Positions 47,801 through 58,578 of a stretch of 64,000 nucleotides of DNA are shown here, one piece after another (position 1 is the first letter of the stretch; each line of letters starts with the position of its first letter). Origin of the DNA: Sideroxydans lithotrophicus (GTDB lineage: Bacteria; Pseudomonadota; Gammaproteobacteria; Burkholderiales; Gallionellaceae). The position numbers were made by a program, and so were the translations under genes. The stretch is taken from NCBI GenBank assembly GCA_020723185.1, contig DYJI01000001.1, positions 124,001 through 188,000 of the forward strand, in the 5' to 3' direction. The notes beneath the pieces are model-generated. The model saw nothing but the letters and a program-made list of their open reading frames with translations. It ran no database searches and was not told the origin of the DNA.

Positions 47801-48823
47801 ATGCAACTGCGCGCCTCGCCGCACCTGCACAGCGGGCGCGATGTCCCCACCATCATGCGTCATGTGGTGTATGCGCTGCTGCCGGTGTGCGCCTTCTCGA
47901 TCTGGCAATACGGCCTGTCCTCGCTCGCGCTGATCGTCACCGTCACCCTTTCCTGCCTGTTCGCCGAACGCCTTTCCAACAAACTGTCCGGCACGGTGAA
48001 CACCCTGTCCGACTGGAGCGCCACCATCACCGGCGTGCTGCTGGCGCTGACGCTGCCGCCCGCTTTCCCGCTGTGGATGGGCGCGGTGGCCGGACTCACC
48101 GCCGTGTGGCTTGGCAAGTCCCTGTTCGGCGGACTGGGCCACAACCCGTTCAACCCGGCGCTGGTCGGCCGCGCTTTCGTGCAAGCCGCCTTCCCCACCG
48201 CCATCACCACCTGGGCGCCCGCTTTCGCCCCGCAACGTTTCACCGAGTTCATCCCCTCCTCGCTGACCCTGCCGCTGATGCAGCCGAACGACATCAGCGC
48301 CTGGGTAGCGGCCAACATGGTGGACGGTTTCACCGGGGCCACGCCGCTGGCGCGCTGGAAGTTCGAGCAATTCGTCTACCCGGTGGAAGACATGATCACC
48401 GGCGCGGCCTCCGCCTCCACCGGCGAGACCTCGGCCTTGCTGCTGGTGGTGTGCGGCCTGTACCTGATCGCGCGCAAGTTCATGGACTGGCGCATCCCGG
48501 TGGCGGTGGTCGGCAGCGCGCTGCTGCTGGCGCTGGCCTTCCGCCTGTTCGGTGGCGACGAATATCCGCCCGTGCATCTGGTACTGCTGTCCGGCGGCCT
48601 GATGCTGGGCGCGCTGTTCATGGCCACCGACATGGCGACCTCGCCGGTCAGCCCGCGCGCAGTGTGGGCCTATGGTGCGATCATCGGCACGGTGACGATA
48701 TTGATCCGTTATTTCGGCGGCCTCACCGAAGGCGTGATGTACGCCATCCTGTTCGGCAACGCGCTGGCGCCGCTGCTGGATAAATACCTGCAACCCAAGG
48801 TGTTCGGAGCGCACAAAAAATGA
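47801..48823 (+). CDS. rnfD: Ion-translocating oxidoreductase complex subunit D
   Basis: 340 residues from ATG 47801 (TTG 47795 also possible). About eight to ten hydrophobic segments. LGHNPFNPALVGRAF and VDGFTGATPLARW are RnfD/NqrB motifs; Thr181 in TGAT is the expected site for covalent FMN. It is the main membrane subunit for ion movement. The end overlaps rnfG by ATGA. No apbE flavin transferase gene is seen in the window. Confidence 0.95.
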   Translation: MQLRASPHLHSGRDVPTIMRHVVYALLPVCAFSIWQYGLSSLALIVTVTLSCLFAERLSNKLSGTVNTLSDWSATITGVLLALTLPPAFPLWMGAVAGLTAVWLGKSLFGGLGHNPFNPALVGRAFVQAAFPTAITTWAPAFAPQRFTEFIPSSLTLPLMQPNDISAWVAANMVDGFTGATPLARWKFEQFVYPVEDMITGAASASTGETSALLLVVCGLYLIARKFMDWRIPVAVVGSALLLALAFRLFGGDEYPPVHLVLLSGGLMLGALFMATDMATSPVSPRAVWAYGAIIGTVTILIRYFGGLTEGVMYAILFGNALAPLLDKYLQPKVFGAHKK

Positions 48824-49515
48824 GTGGCGTGCAACCCATCCACGTCGTCCCGCCGGTCAACAGCCTGCGCATGGTGCGCACGCTGATGCTGGTGACCGCG
48901 CTGTGCGGCGGCCTGATCGTGGCGGTGTGGCAATGGACGCAACCGGCCATCGCCGCCAACAAGAAAGTAGTGCTGGAACGCAGCGTGCGCGCGCTGATCC
49001 CCAACGCGGCCGAGATCGTCGAGTACGACGCAAGCAGCCAAGGCATCATGCCCGCCAAGGGCGACCCGGCGGCGGGCGCGGTGCGTTTCTATGCCGCTTA
49101 CGACAAAGACGGCAAGCTGGAAGCCATCGCCGCCGAAGGCGCCGCGCGCGGTTATTCCGACACGGTGCGCGTGCTGTACGGCTATCGCCACGCCTGCGAA
49201 TGCATCTTCGGCATCCAGGTCACGCAGATGCGCGAGACGCCCGGCATCGGCGACAAGATCATCACCGACCCGGCGTTCCTGAAGAACTTCGAGCGTCTGG
49301 ACGTGAGCCTGACGCCGGACATGAAGTCGCTGTTCAATACCGTGAAGACCGTGAAGCACGGCAGCAAGCAGTTCGGCTGGGAGATCGACGCCATCGCCGG
49401 CGCGACCATCACGTCCAAGGCGGTGGGACGCGGCATCAACGACAGCGCGCAGCGTCTGCTACCCCTGTTGCTGCCGCATCTGGAAGCCGTGAAACAGAAT
49501 GGAGGCATGCAATGA
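48820..49515 (+). CDS. rnfG: Ion-translocating oxidoreductase complex subunit G
   Basis: 231 residues with one N-terminal membrane helix (MLVTALCGGLIVAVWQW) and a periplasmic FMN-binding domain. GIQVTQMRETPGIGDKI is the RnfG signature; AGATITSKAVGRGI carries Thr196, the expected covalent FMN site. The HACEC pair of cysteines just before the signature is not a usual feature and may bind a metal. ATGA junctions lie on both sides. Confidence 0.94.
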   Translation: MSGVQPIHVVPPVNSLRMVRTLMLVTALCGGLIVAVWQWTQPAIAANKKVVLERSVRALIPNAAEIVEYDASSQGIMPAKGDPAAGAVRFYAAYDKDGKLEAIAAEGAARGYSDTVRVLYGYRHACECIFGIQVTQMRETPGIGDKIITDPAFLKNFERLDVSLTPDMKSLFNTVKTVKHGSKQFGWEIDAIAGATITSKAVGRGINDSAQRLLPLLLPHLEAVKQNGGMQ

Positions 49516-50141
49516 GCAGCCAACCCTTGCAGGCGAGCAACATGGAACAGTTGCTGGAAGGCATCTGGAAACAGAACCCGGTGTTCGTGATGGCGCTCGG
49601 CATGTGCCCCGCGCTGGCGGTGACCGTGTCGGCATTCAACGCGCTGGGCATGGGACTGGCCACCACCTTCGTGCTGATCTGCTCCTGCACACTGATCTCC
49701 ATGCTGCGCCGCTTCATCCCCAGGGAAGTGCGCATCGCTACCTACATCGTGATCATCGCCACCTTCGTCACGCTGGTCGATTACCTCATCCAGGCGGTGA
49801 GCCTCGCGCTGTACGAGGCACTGGGTGCCTTCATCCAGCTCATCGTGGTGAACTGCATCATCCTCGGCCGCGCCGAGGCGCACGCAGCCAAGAACCCGCC
49901 GTTCTCCGCGATGGTGAACGCGCTGGGTATGGGCATCGGTTTCACCATCGGCCTGTTCGCGCTGGGCAGCGTGCGCGAGATCCTCGGCGCGGGCAAGCTG
50001 TTCGGCATCTCGCTGTTCGGCGACCAGTTCCAGCCCTGGGTGGTGATGGTGTTGCCGCCCGGCGGCTTCTTCGTGCTCGGTCTGTGGCTGCTGTTCTTCG
50101 CATGGCTGGCCAAACGCAAGGAGGCTCAACATGGAGCATGA
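49512..50141 (+). CDS. rnfE: Ion-translocating oxidoreductase complex subunit E
   Basis: 209 residues from ATG 49512, six hydrophobic segments. Cys32 (GMCPALAV) and Cys115 (VNCIILGRAEA) are the pair that, with the matching pair in RnfA, holds a membrane-embedded [2Fe-2S] cluster in Rnf/NQR. The longer open frame upstream is rnfG in another frame. Overlaps rnfA by 11 bases. Confidence 0.95.
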   Translation: MSSQPLQASNMEQLLEGIWKQNPVFVMALGMCPALAVTVSAFNALGMGLATTFVLICSCTLISMLRRFIPREVRIATYIVIIATFVTLVDYLIQAVSLALYEALGAFIQLIVVNCIILGRAEAHAAKNPPFSAMVNALGMGIGFTIGLFALGSVREILGAGKLFGISLFGDQFQPWVVMVLPPGGFFVLGLWLLFFAWLAKRKEAQHGA

Positions 50142-50718
50142 GACGCTCGGGCAGATCTTCATCATCACCGTGCTCTCCAGCAACTTCGTGCTGGCGATGT
50201 TCCTCGGTCTGTGTCCTTTCCTCGGCGTGTCCGGCAAGCTGGAGACTGCCGTACCGATGGGCATCGCCACCAGCTTCGTGATGCTGGTCGCCTCGCTGTG
50301 CAGCTATGCGCTGAACCAGTTGCTGACCCATTTCGATCTGGAGTTCCTGCGCCTGATCGCCTATATCGCGGTGATCGCCTCCGCCGTGCAACTGGTGGAG
50401 ATGGTGATGAAGAAATTCTCACCCGCGCTGTTCCGCGCGCTGGGCATCTACCTGCCGCTGATCACCACCAACTGCGCGGTGCTGGGTGTGGCGCTGTTCC
50501 AGACCGCGCGCGGTTACGACCTCGGTCAGGCCGTGGCCTTCAGTCTGGGCGGCGGCGTGGGCTTCTCGCTGGCGCTGATCCTGATGGCCGGTGTGCGCGA
50601 GCGATTAAACCTGTCCAATCTGCCCGGTGTGATGCACGGCACGGCCCTGTCGCTGATGCTGGCCGGGCTGCTGTCGCTGGCGTTCATGGGCTTCGGCGGC
50701 ATCGGGGTGGCGCGATGA
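50131..50718 (+). CDS. rnfA: Ion-translocating oxidoreductase complex subunit A
   Basis: 195 residues, six hydrophobic segments, antiparallel partner of RnfE. Cys28 (GLCPFLGVS) and Cys115 (TNCAVLGVAL) are the cluster ligands. SLGGGVGFSLALILMAGVRE is the family C-terminal pattern. The stop overlaps the next small gene. Confidence 0.96.
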   Translation: MEHETLGQIFIITVLSSNFVLAMFLGLCPFLGVSGKLETAVPMGIATSFVMLVASLCSYALNQLLTHFDLEFLRLIAYIAVIASAVQLVEMVMKKFSPALFRALGIYLPLITTNCAVLGVALFQTARGYDLGQAVAFSLGGGVGFSLALILMAGVRERLNLSNLPGVMHGTALSLMLAGLLSLAFMGFGGIGVAR

Positions 50719-50906
50719 AGTATCTCGTCGCCATCGCGGTCATGCTCGGTCTGGTATTCATCTGGCTCGCGGTGCAAACTGCGGCCAGACGGTTCGCTGC
50801 GCACCATCCGGAATTCGGACCGGCGCGCGAAGAAGGAGAAGAAAGTTGTGGCGGATGCAGCAGCAGTTGCGCCGGCCATTGTGTGAGCAGCACTCATCAC
50901 CACTAG
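50715..50906 (+). CDS. Small Cys-rich single-span membrane protein, NqrM-like
   Basis: 63 residues. One N-terminal helix ([18 protein letters not shown]), a short basic/acidic linker, then [12 protein letters not shown] and a His-rich end. It overlaps the rnfA stop (ATGA) and precedes ppsA by 25 bases, so it is part of the operon. Layout and size resemble NqrM, which helps insert iron into the NqrD/NqrE cluster; RnfA/RnfE have the same site. The role is inference from this parallel; FeoB-associated Cys-rich proteins look similar. Confidence 0.8.
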   Translation: MKYLVAIAVMLGLVFIWLAVQTAARRFAAHHPEFGPAREEGEESCGGCSSSCAGHCVSSTHHH

Positions 50907-50931
50907 AAGATCTTTAACGAGGGAGAACGTT

Positions 50932-53295
50932 ATGCAACCGTATGTCATTCCATTCGAATCGCTGGGCATCGCCGACATCCCCGAGGTAGGCGGCAAGAAC
51001 GCCTCGCTCGGCGAGATGATCTCCAACCTGAGCTCGACAGGCGTTCAGGTCCCCGGCGGCTTCGCCACCACGGCGCATGCGTATCGCGACTTCCTCGCCA
51101 ACGACGGGCTGGACAAGCGCATCGAGGAGAAGCTCTCCACGCTGGACATCGAGGATGTCTCCGCGCTGGCCGAAGCGGGCCGCACCATCCGCAACTGGAT
51201 CGTCGACGCACCGTTGCCGGCGCGGCTCGAGGCCGATATCCGCGAGCACTACGCACGCATGACCGACGGTGACGAAGGCAGCTATGCCGTGCGCTCCTCG
51301 GCCACAGCGGAAGACCTGCCCGACGCCTCGTTCGCCGGCCAGCAGGAGACATTCCTCAACATCCACGGTATCGAGAACATCCTGCATGCGATCCGCGAAG
51401 TGTTCGCCTCGCTGTACAACGACCGCGCCATCTCCTATCGCGTCCACAAGGGTTTCACCCACGCCGAAGTAGCGCTGTCCGCCGGCGTGCAACGCATGGT
51501 GCGTTCCGACGTAGGCGCGTCCGGCGTGATGTTCACGCTGGATACCGAGTCCGGTTTCAAGGATGCCGTGTTCATCACTTCTTCCTATGGTCTGGGCGAG
51601 ATGGTGGTGCAGGGCGCGGTGAACCCGGACGAGTTCTATGTTCACAAGCCACAACTGGCAGCCGGCTTCCCCGCCGTGATCCGCCGCGGGCTGGGCTCCA
51701 AGCTGCAGCGCATGGTGTTCGACGAGCAGCGCTCGGCCGGCCGCTCCACGCGCATCGAAGCGGTTCCCGCCGCCGACCAGCAGCGTTTCTCCATCACCGA
51801 CGAGGACGTGCTGCAGCTGGCGCGCTATGCGGTGGCGATCGAACAGCACTACGGGCGCCCGATGGACATCGAGTGGGGCAAAGACGGTAACGACGGCAAA
51901 CTGTACATCCTGCAGGCACGCCCGGAGACGGTGAAATCCAACGTCGCGCACGGCGGCACCGAGAAGTACCGGCTGAAACAGCGCGGCGACGTGCTGACCG
52001 AGGGCCGTGCCATCGGCCAGAAGATCGGCGTGGGCCGCGTGCGCATCGTGTCCGGTCCGGAAGAGATGGGCAAGGTCGAGGCCGGCGACATCCTGGTCAC
52101 CGACATGACAGACCCGAACTGGGAGCCGGTGATGAAGAAGGCCGCCGCCATCGTCACCAACCGCGGCGGCCGCACCTGCCACGCGGCCATCATCGCGCGC
52201 GAGCTGGGCATCCCGGCCATCGTCGGTTGCGGCCACGCCACCACCGACCTGCAGGACGGCGAGATGGTGACCGTGTCCTGCGCCGAAGGCGACACCGGCT
52301 TCGTCTATCACGGCGCGCTGCCGTTCGAGGTGGTGGTGCATGACGAGGAAGCCCTGCCGCAGATCCCGGTGAAGCTGATGCTCAACGTGGGTAATCCCAC
52401 GCTGGCCTTCGAGTTCGCGCAACTGCCCTCTGCCGGCATCGGTCTGGCCCGGCTGGAGTTCGTCATCAACAACATGATCGGCATCCACCCCAAGGCCGTG
52501 CTGGAGCACAACCGCCTGCCGGGCAAGCTGCACGAAGCGGTGATGAAACGCGCCGCCGGCTATGCCGACCCCATCGAGTTCTACGTGGAGAAACTCACCG
52601 AAGGCGTGGCCACACTGGCTGCCGCGTTCTGGCCGAAGAAAGTCATCGTGCGCATGTCCGACTTCAAGTCGAACGAGTACCGCAAGCTGCTGGGCGGCGA
52701 GGTCTACGAGCCGATGGAAGAGAACCCGATGATCGGTTTCCGCGGCGCAGGGCGCTATGTCGCCGCCACCTTCAGCGACTGCTTCGAGCTCGAGTGCCGC
52801 GCCATGAAGCGCGTGCGCGAGAAACTGGGCTACACCAACGTCGAGATCATGATCCCCTTCGTGCGCACCGTGGGCGAAGCGAAAGAGGTGGTGGAGACGC
52901 TGGCCAGGCACGGCCTGAAGCGCGGCGAGAACGGCCTGCGCCTGATCATGATGTGCGAGATCCCGTCCAACGCGCTGCTGGCCGAAGAGTTCCTGCAATA
53001 CTTCGACGGCTTCTCCATCGGCTCCAACGACCTGACGCAGCTCACGCTGGGTCTCGACCGCGATTCCAGTCTGGTGGCCGACCGTTTCGACGAACGCGAC
53101 GGCGCGGTGAAGGCGTTGCTCACGATGGCGATCAGCACCTGCAACCGGCTGGACAAATACGTCGGCATCTGCGGCCAGGGGCCGTCTGACCATTTCGACT
53201 TCGCCCAGTGGCTGATGGAACAAGGCATACAGACCATGTCGCTCAACCCGGACACCCTGCTGGAGACCTGGCGCAAGCTGGGCCAAGCCAAGTAG
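50932..53295 (+). CDS. ppsA: Phosphoenolpyruvate synthase (pyruvate, water dikinase)
   Basis: 787 residues. N-terminal ATP-grasp domain ([35 protein letters not shown]), central swivelling domain with the phospho-histidine in [15 protein letters not shown], and a C-terminal TIM barrel with [16 protein letters not shown]. It makes PEP from pyruvate with ATP. It closes the rnf-PFOR operon (GAGGGAG before the ATG) and is followed by a terminator, so pyruvate made or used by PFOR is linked to gluconeogenesis. Confidence 0.96.
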   Translation: MQPYVIPFESLGIADIPEVGGKNASLGEMISNLSSTGVQVPGGFATTAHAYRDFLANDGLDKRIEEKLSTLDIEDVSALAEAGRTIRNWIVDAPLPARLEADIREHYARMTDGDEGSYAVRSSATAEDLPDASFAGQQETFLNIHGIENILHAIREVFASLYNDRAISYRVHKGFTHAEVALSAGVQRMVRSDVGASGVMFTLDTESGFKDAVFITSSYGLGEMVVQGAVNPDEFYVHKPQLAAGFPAVIRRGLGSKLQRMVFDEQRSAGRSTRIEAVPAADQQRFSITDEDVLQLARYAVAIEQHYGRPMDIEWGKDGNDGKLYILQARPETVKSNVAHGGTEKYRLKQRGDVLTEGRAIGQKIGVGRVRIVSGPEEMGKVEAGDILVTDMTDPNWEPVMKKAAAIVTNRGGRTCHAAIIARELGIPAIVGCGHATTDLQDGEMVTVSCAEGDTGFVYHGALPFEVVVHDEEALPQIPVKLMLNVGNPTLAFEFAQLPSAGIGLARLEFVINNMIGIHPKAVLEHNRLPGKLHEAVMKRAAGYADPIEFYVEKLTEGVATLAAAFWPKKVIVRMSDFKSNEYRKLLGGEVYEPMEENPMIGFRGAGRYVAATFSDCFELECRAMKRVREKLGYTNVEIMIPFVRTVGEAKEVVETLARHGLKRGENGLRLIMMCEIPSNALLAEEFLQYFDGFSIGSNDLTQLTLGLDRDSSLVADRFDERDGAVKALLTMAISTCNRLDKYVGICGQGPSDHFDFAQWLMEQGIQTMSLNPDTLLETWRKLGQAK

Positions 53296-53370
53296 GCGGT
53301 CCAACCGTTTGCCCGTCCCTCCGCTTCTCTCTCCCTCTCTCCTCGGCGGAGGTGTCGGGCCCTTACTCTG

Positions 53371-53400
53371 AAGGGTCGCCAGACATGGCGACCCTTTTCC
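53371..53400 (+). terminator. Rho-independent terminator after ppsA
   Basis: Hairpin AAGGGTCGCC / GGCGACCCTT with a six-base loop, followed by TTCC. It ends the rnf-PFOR-ppsA operon; the bases between the ppsA stop and the hairpin show nothing else. Confidence 0.8.
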
Positions 53401-53461
53401 ATGCGTGGGCATGAGCCTGTTTTGGCTTGTGTTTTTGCCCTGTTTCCAGTACCTTGCGCCC

Positions 53462-55442
<1,981 letters not shown>

Positions 55443-55464
55443 TGCCTCTTGTACTCAGCAAAAG

Positions 55465-55489
55465 AAACGGGCCGCATCGCGGCCCGTTT
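55465..55489. terminator. Bidirectional terminator between thiC and the zinc-ribbon gene
   Basis: Hairpin AAACGGGCCGC / GCGGCCCGTTT with a three-base loop; AATTTT follows on plus, and TTTCTTTTG on minus. It overlaps the last bases of the convergent small gene. Confidence 0.85.
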
Positions 55490-55625
55490 AATTTTCAACC
55501 ATTAGTATTTCGCGCTTGCAGCCTAAGCATTCGTTAACAAATACGCGCTCGCCTTCGATTTCCTTTATTGCGAGTAACTCAAGACGTGCGCCGCAATATC
55601 CGCAAGTGTCTGGTTGGTCGTTCAT
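55488..55625 (-). CDS. Small zinc-ribbon protein
   Basis: 45 residues from ATG 55625. Two CxxC pairs, CGYC near the N-terminus and CLGC near the C-terminus, form a typical zinc ribbon. A longer reading to 55742 would overlap the HNH gene. It lies 52 bases after that gene, likely in one unit with it. No function is recognised, and the ribosome site is weak. Confidence 0.6.
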   Translation of the reverse strand: MNDQPDTCGYCGARLELLAIKEIEGERVFVNECLGCKREILMVEN

Positions 55626-55677
55626 GATGAAATAGATTCGACTATCCGAATTTTCAGCATTGCAATGCACGTTTTCG

Positions 55678-56454
55678 TCACCCCCGACTATCCAAAAAAA
55701 GTTCGTTGCGGTGCCATGCAATGAATTCTGGCTGAGGTGCAAAGCGTTCGGGCAATTCTATCACCCGCCCCTCTAGCGGCAAGAGAACCTCAACCACAAA
55801 CGCCTCTTTGTTCCGCTTCAACTCTTCCGAAACGACGACCCTCATATCGTCGGAAATCGTTATAAGCCCTTTATCAAATGCACGGTCATGAATGGCTGAC
55901 AAACAAAGGCCATTGCTTGGATTCAAGCGATTCGCCTTATCTTTGCTCCAAGGCACGATATGACTGGCTACCAGCAAACGAGGCTCCGACAAACCTGACA
56001 TACAACAGCGCCCTCGATAGCTACTCAACACTGCACGGCGGAAGAAGCTTTGTTTGATGCGTTGCTCGGTCACGACTTTGCGAGTCTCCCCAGTGAAGTC
56101 TTCTGGAATGAGTTGTTCGTCTGAGTCGTCCATCGGTTGAGCATCGGCGTCCAGCTTTCGCCTGAGCATTTCGCTCTCGACAGCCAAAGCCTCCCAGTCA
56201 GCGTGAAATTCATCCCAAATCTCACGATCAAGATTCGACGCCCCTTCAAGCCCTTTTCGACCCGTGCTCGTGATGGCCGGATCAAGGCTGGCAAAGTTAC
56301 TCAGCTTCATTGCCACGGCTCCGGGCGTCCGCCCAATAAGACCCGCAAGCTTGATGACCTCTGGCGTGCGCATATCCAACTTGCCGAACGGTAATTGGCA
56401 ATACAGATGGAATGCGAGTTTTAATTGTTCTTTCGTCCAGCGGTTCGTAGCCAT
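55678..56454 (-). CDS. HNH endonuclease domain protein
   Basis: 258 residues from ATG 56454, supported by GGAGG six to eight bases upstream. The C-terminal half has SHIVPWSKDKANRLNPSNGL and LSAIHDRAFD, the HNH_2 pattern found in putative restriction endonucleases (catalytic candidates His165, Asn181, His189). The N-terminal part (KEQLKLAFHLYCQLPFG, RTPGAVAMKLSNFA) is a helical segment often fused to this nuclease. No methyltransferase is next to it. Flanked by housekeeping genes, it may be a stray defence gene. Confidence 0.85.
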   Translation of the reverse strand: MATNRWTKEQLKLAFHLYCQLPFGKLDMRTPEVIKLAGLIGRTPGAVAMKLSNFASLDPAITSTGRKGLEGASNLDREIWDEFHADWEALAVESEMLRRKLDADAQPMDDSDEQLIPEDFTGETRKVVTEQRIKQSFFRRAVLSSYRGRCCMSGLSEPRLLVASHIVPWSKDKANRLNPSNGLCLSAIHDRAFDKGLITISDDMRVVVSEELKRNKEAFVVEVLLPLEGRVIELPERFAPQPEFIAWHRNELFLDSRG

Positions 56455-56586
56455 GTAGTCCTCCGACGATTCGACCTGCATATGGCCGAGGCATCCGTAT
56501 CAAATGGTGCGCATCAGTTTATCCTGGTATCCATTCTAGATATATCTCCGATGTAAACTATCGCTCCGCTCGCTCACTTACCCACC

Positions 56587-56847
56587 ATGATCTGCCGCCC
56601 TTCCTGTGCCGCCTGCTGCATCGCGCCTTCCATCACCTCGCCCCTGCCCGGCATGCCGCATGGCAAGCCTGCCGGGGTGCCGTGCGTGCAGCTTGATGAG
56701 GCGTTGCGTTGCAAGGTGTTCGGCAAGCCTGAGCGGCCTGCTTTCTGTGGCGGGTTGCAGCCTTCGGCGGAGATGTGTGGCGAGTCGCGTGAGCATGCAC
56801 TGGCGTGGTTGACGCGTTTGGAGCTGGCGACTTGCCCGCGGGTATAA
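56587..56847 (+). CDS. YkgJ-type zinc/iron-chelating Cys-cluster protein
   Basis: 86 residues with CRPSCAACC at the N-terminus, then [23 protein letters not shown] and [11 protein letters not shown]. This is the compact cysteine-cluster family (YkgJ-like) believed to bind zinc or iron. No clear ribosome site is seen before ATG 56587. The function of the family is not established. Confidence 0.85.
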   Translation: MICRPSCAACCIAPSITSPLPGMPHGKPAGVPCVQLDEALRCKVFGKPERPAFCGGLQPSAEMCGESREHALAWLTRLELATCPRV

Positions 56848-56848
56848 T
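56843..56848 (+). promoter_or_regulatory. Consensus -10 box just before the DUF1289 gene
   Basis: Perfect TATAAT overlapping the ykgJ-like stop codon and ending eight bases before ATG 56857. TTGGAG at 56818-56823 could be a -35, with a long 19-base spacer. There is no ribosome site between box and ATG. Confidence 0.5.
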
Positions 56849-56856
56849 GCCGCGCC

Positions 56857-57069
56857 ATGTCTTCCGCACATCCTCCCCTTCCCCTTGAGATCACTGCTGA
56901 TTCACCTTGCATCGGCCATTGCACCACGGTGCTGGGCGATGACGTTTGCCGCAGTTGTTTGCGCACCTTCGAGGAGGTGAGCCGCTGGCTGGAGATGAAC
57001 GATGAGGAGCGGCGGGCGGTGAATCGGCGGATCGCGTTGCTGGGTGATGGACGCGCTCGGCAAACCTAG
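56857..57069 (+). CDS. DUF1289 family protein
   Basis: 70 residues. DSPCIGHCTTVLGDDVCRSC is the four-cysteine signature of DUF1289, followed by RTFEEVSRWLEMNDEERRAV. Such small proteins are thought to bind Fe-S or zinc; no role is established. It follows the ykgJ-like gene by nine bases but may have its own promoter. Confidence 0.88.
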   Translation: MSSAHPPLPLEITADSPCIGHCTTVLGDDVCRSCLRTFEEVSRWLEMNDEERRAVNRRIALLGDGRARQT

Positions 57070-57122
57070 TACGACAACTTGCGTTCGCCCTGCTTGGGGT
57101 GAACGGTTCTTTGATTAACTGG

Positions 57123-57142
57123 ATTCCCGCGTGCGCGGGAAT
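57123..57142. repeat. Palindromic REP-like element
   Basis: ATTCCCGC / GCGGGAAT around GTGC, preceded by GG and followed by GACAA. This is the widely dispersed proteobacterial palindrome whose translation gives FPRTRESS. It lies in the 84-base gap before uppP. Confidence 0.7.
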
Positions 57143-57153
57143 GACAAGACTTT

Positions 57154-57978
57154 ATGGATATTGCTCTGCTTTTGAAGGCCGCCATCCTCGGCGTGGTGGA
57201 GGGTTTGACCGAGTTCTTGCCGATCTCTTCGACCGGTCACTTGATCATCCTCGGTGATCTGCTTGGTTACAACGACGAGACGAGCAAGGTGTTCAAGATC
57301 GTGATCCAGTTGGCGGCGATTCTGGCGGTGTGCTGGGATTATCGCGAGCGGCTGATGCGCACGGTGCGCGGCATCAAGACGGATCCGGTCGAGCAACGTT
57401 TCGTGGGGTTGCTGTTCGTGGCATTTCTGCCAGCGGCGGTGCTGGGCTTTATGTTCCATTCGACCATCAAGGCGCTGCTGTTCAATCCGATCACGGTGGC
57501 GACGGCGCTGATCGTGGGCGGCTTGGTCATTCTGTATGTGGAGAAGCGCAACTATCACCCGCGCTTGAATTCGGTGGATGAGATGCGCTGGCCGGATGCG
57601 CTGAAGGTGGGCTTTGCGCAGGCGCTGGCGATGATCCCCGGCACGTCTCGTTCGGGGGCGACCATCATGGGCGGTTTGATCTTCGGTCTGTCACGCAAGA
57701 CAGCTGCGGAGTTCTCGTTCTTTCTGGCGATCCCGACCATGTTCGCGGCGACGGCTTACGATCTGTACAAGAACTGGGCGTTGCTGCATGCGGCCGACAT
57801 CCCGGTGTTCGCGGTGGGCTTCGTGTGCTCGTTCATCGCTGCGATGTGGGCGGTGCGCGGTTTCATCAAGTTCATCTCGAACCATACCTTCGTGGTGTTC
57901 GCCTGGTATCGCATCGTGTTCGGTGTGATCGTGCTGTTGACGGCTTACACCGGGGTGGTGAGCTGGTCGCATCCGTAA
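57154..57978 (+). CDS. uppP: Undecaprenyl-diphosphatase
   Basis: 274 residues, eight or so hydrophobic segments. [19 protein letters not shown] and [14 protein letters not shown] are the two UppP (BacA) active-site motifs, with Glu, His and Arg residues in place. It recycles undecaprenyl diphosphate to the monophosphate needed for peptidoglycan and O-antigen carriers. No strong ribosome site is seen before ATG 57154. Confidence 0.96.
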   Translation: MDIALLLKAAILGVVEGLTEFLPISSTGHLIILGDLLGYNDETSKVFKIVIQLAAILAVCWDYRERLMRTVRGIKTDPVEQRFVGLLFVAFLPAAVLGFMFHSTIKALLFNPITVATALIVGGLVILYVEKRNYHPRLNSVDEMRWPDALKVGFAQALAMIPGTSRSGATIMGGLIFGLSRKTAAEFSFFLAIPTMFAATAYDLYKNWALLHAADIPVFAVGFVCSFIAAMWAVRGFIKFISNHTFVVFAWYRIVFGVIVLLTAYTGVVSWSHP

Positions 57979-57979
57979 A

Positions 57980-58001
57980 AATGCCCGCCGAAGCGGGCAT
58001 T
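57980..58001. terminator. Bidirectional terminator after uppP
   Basis: Hairpin AATGCCCGC / GCGGGCATT with a CGAA loop. TTCTT follows on the plus strand and TTTTTAC on the minus strand, so it can stop uppP and the convergent rhodanese gene. Confidence 0.85.
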
Positions 58002-58045
58002 TCTTGCGTTCATACTTCGGCTAGCGCAGCACGAACGGCGTGTGG

Positions 58046-58498
58046 TCAACCCTGTTCCCAGGGCAGGTCTTTTGCGCGCCAGCCGTTCAGCTTGTTGCGC
58101 TGGTTGCTGCTGTTCTTGTCGCCTTCGAAGCCTTCGAGGATGTTGTAGCAATCGGCGTAGCCGTTCTGCGTGGCGAGTGCAGCAGCCATGTGTGAACGTT
58201 GCGCGGTGCGGCACAGGAAGAGCACCAGTGATTCCTTGTCCACTTGCTGTTCCAGCGAGGCCATGAAGTTGGGGTTGGGTTTCATGCCGGGGTAGCTCAG
58301 CCATTCGATCTCGACCGCGCCCGGCACTTTGCCGACCCAGTCGATCTCGGCGCGGGTGCGCACGTCGACCAGTTTGGCACCGGGGGCGCTCTGCCAGATG
58401 GTGTTCGCTTCTTCAGGCGTGAGTGCGCCTTCGTACGGCAGGCCCAGATCCTTTGCGCGGTTCTGTGCTGTCGTCAATATTTCTGTGATCTTTCCCAT
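58046..58498 (-). CDS. Rhodanese-domain protein
   Basis: 150 residues, one rhodanese domain. LVDVRTRAEIDWVG opens the core and LFLCRTAQRS holds the catalytic Cys96. No signal peptide. Such single-domain proteins move sulfane sulfur or are redox sensors; the substrate is unknown. It is divergent from the cation transporter gene. Confidence 0.9.
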   Translation of the reverse strand: MGKITEILTTAQNRAKDLGLPYEGALTPEEANTIWQSAPGAKLVDVRTRAEIDWVGKVPGAVEIEWLSYPGMKPNPNFMASLEQQVDKESLVLFLCRTAQRSHMAAALATQNGYADCYNILEGFEGDKNSSNQRNKLNGWRAKDLPWEQG

Positions 58499-58578
58499 AT
58501 ACCTTTGTGTCTGTGTTGTTTAAGGTTCGGTGCGCGGATGCTATCCTGCGCGCTCGTCTGCATACTATCCCAACAGCG

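Noticed and set aside
50914..53412. 832-codon open frame antisense to ppsA
   Set aside because: Shadow of ppsA; no motif and composition typical of antisense reading.
56574..56966. Minus-strand 130-codon open frame over the ykgJ-like and DUF1289 genes
   Set aside because: It lies antisense to two small proteins with clear cysteine signatures and has no recognisable motif itself.
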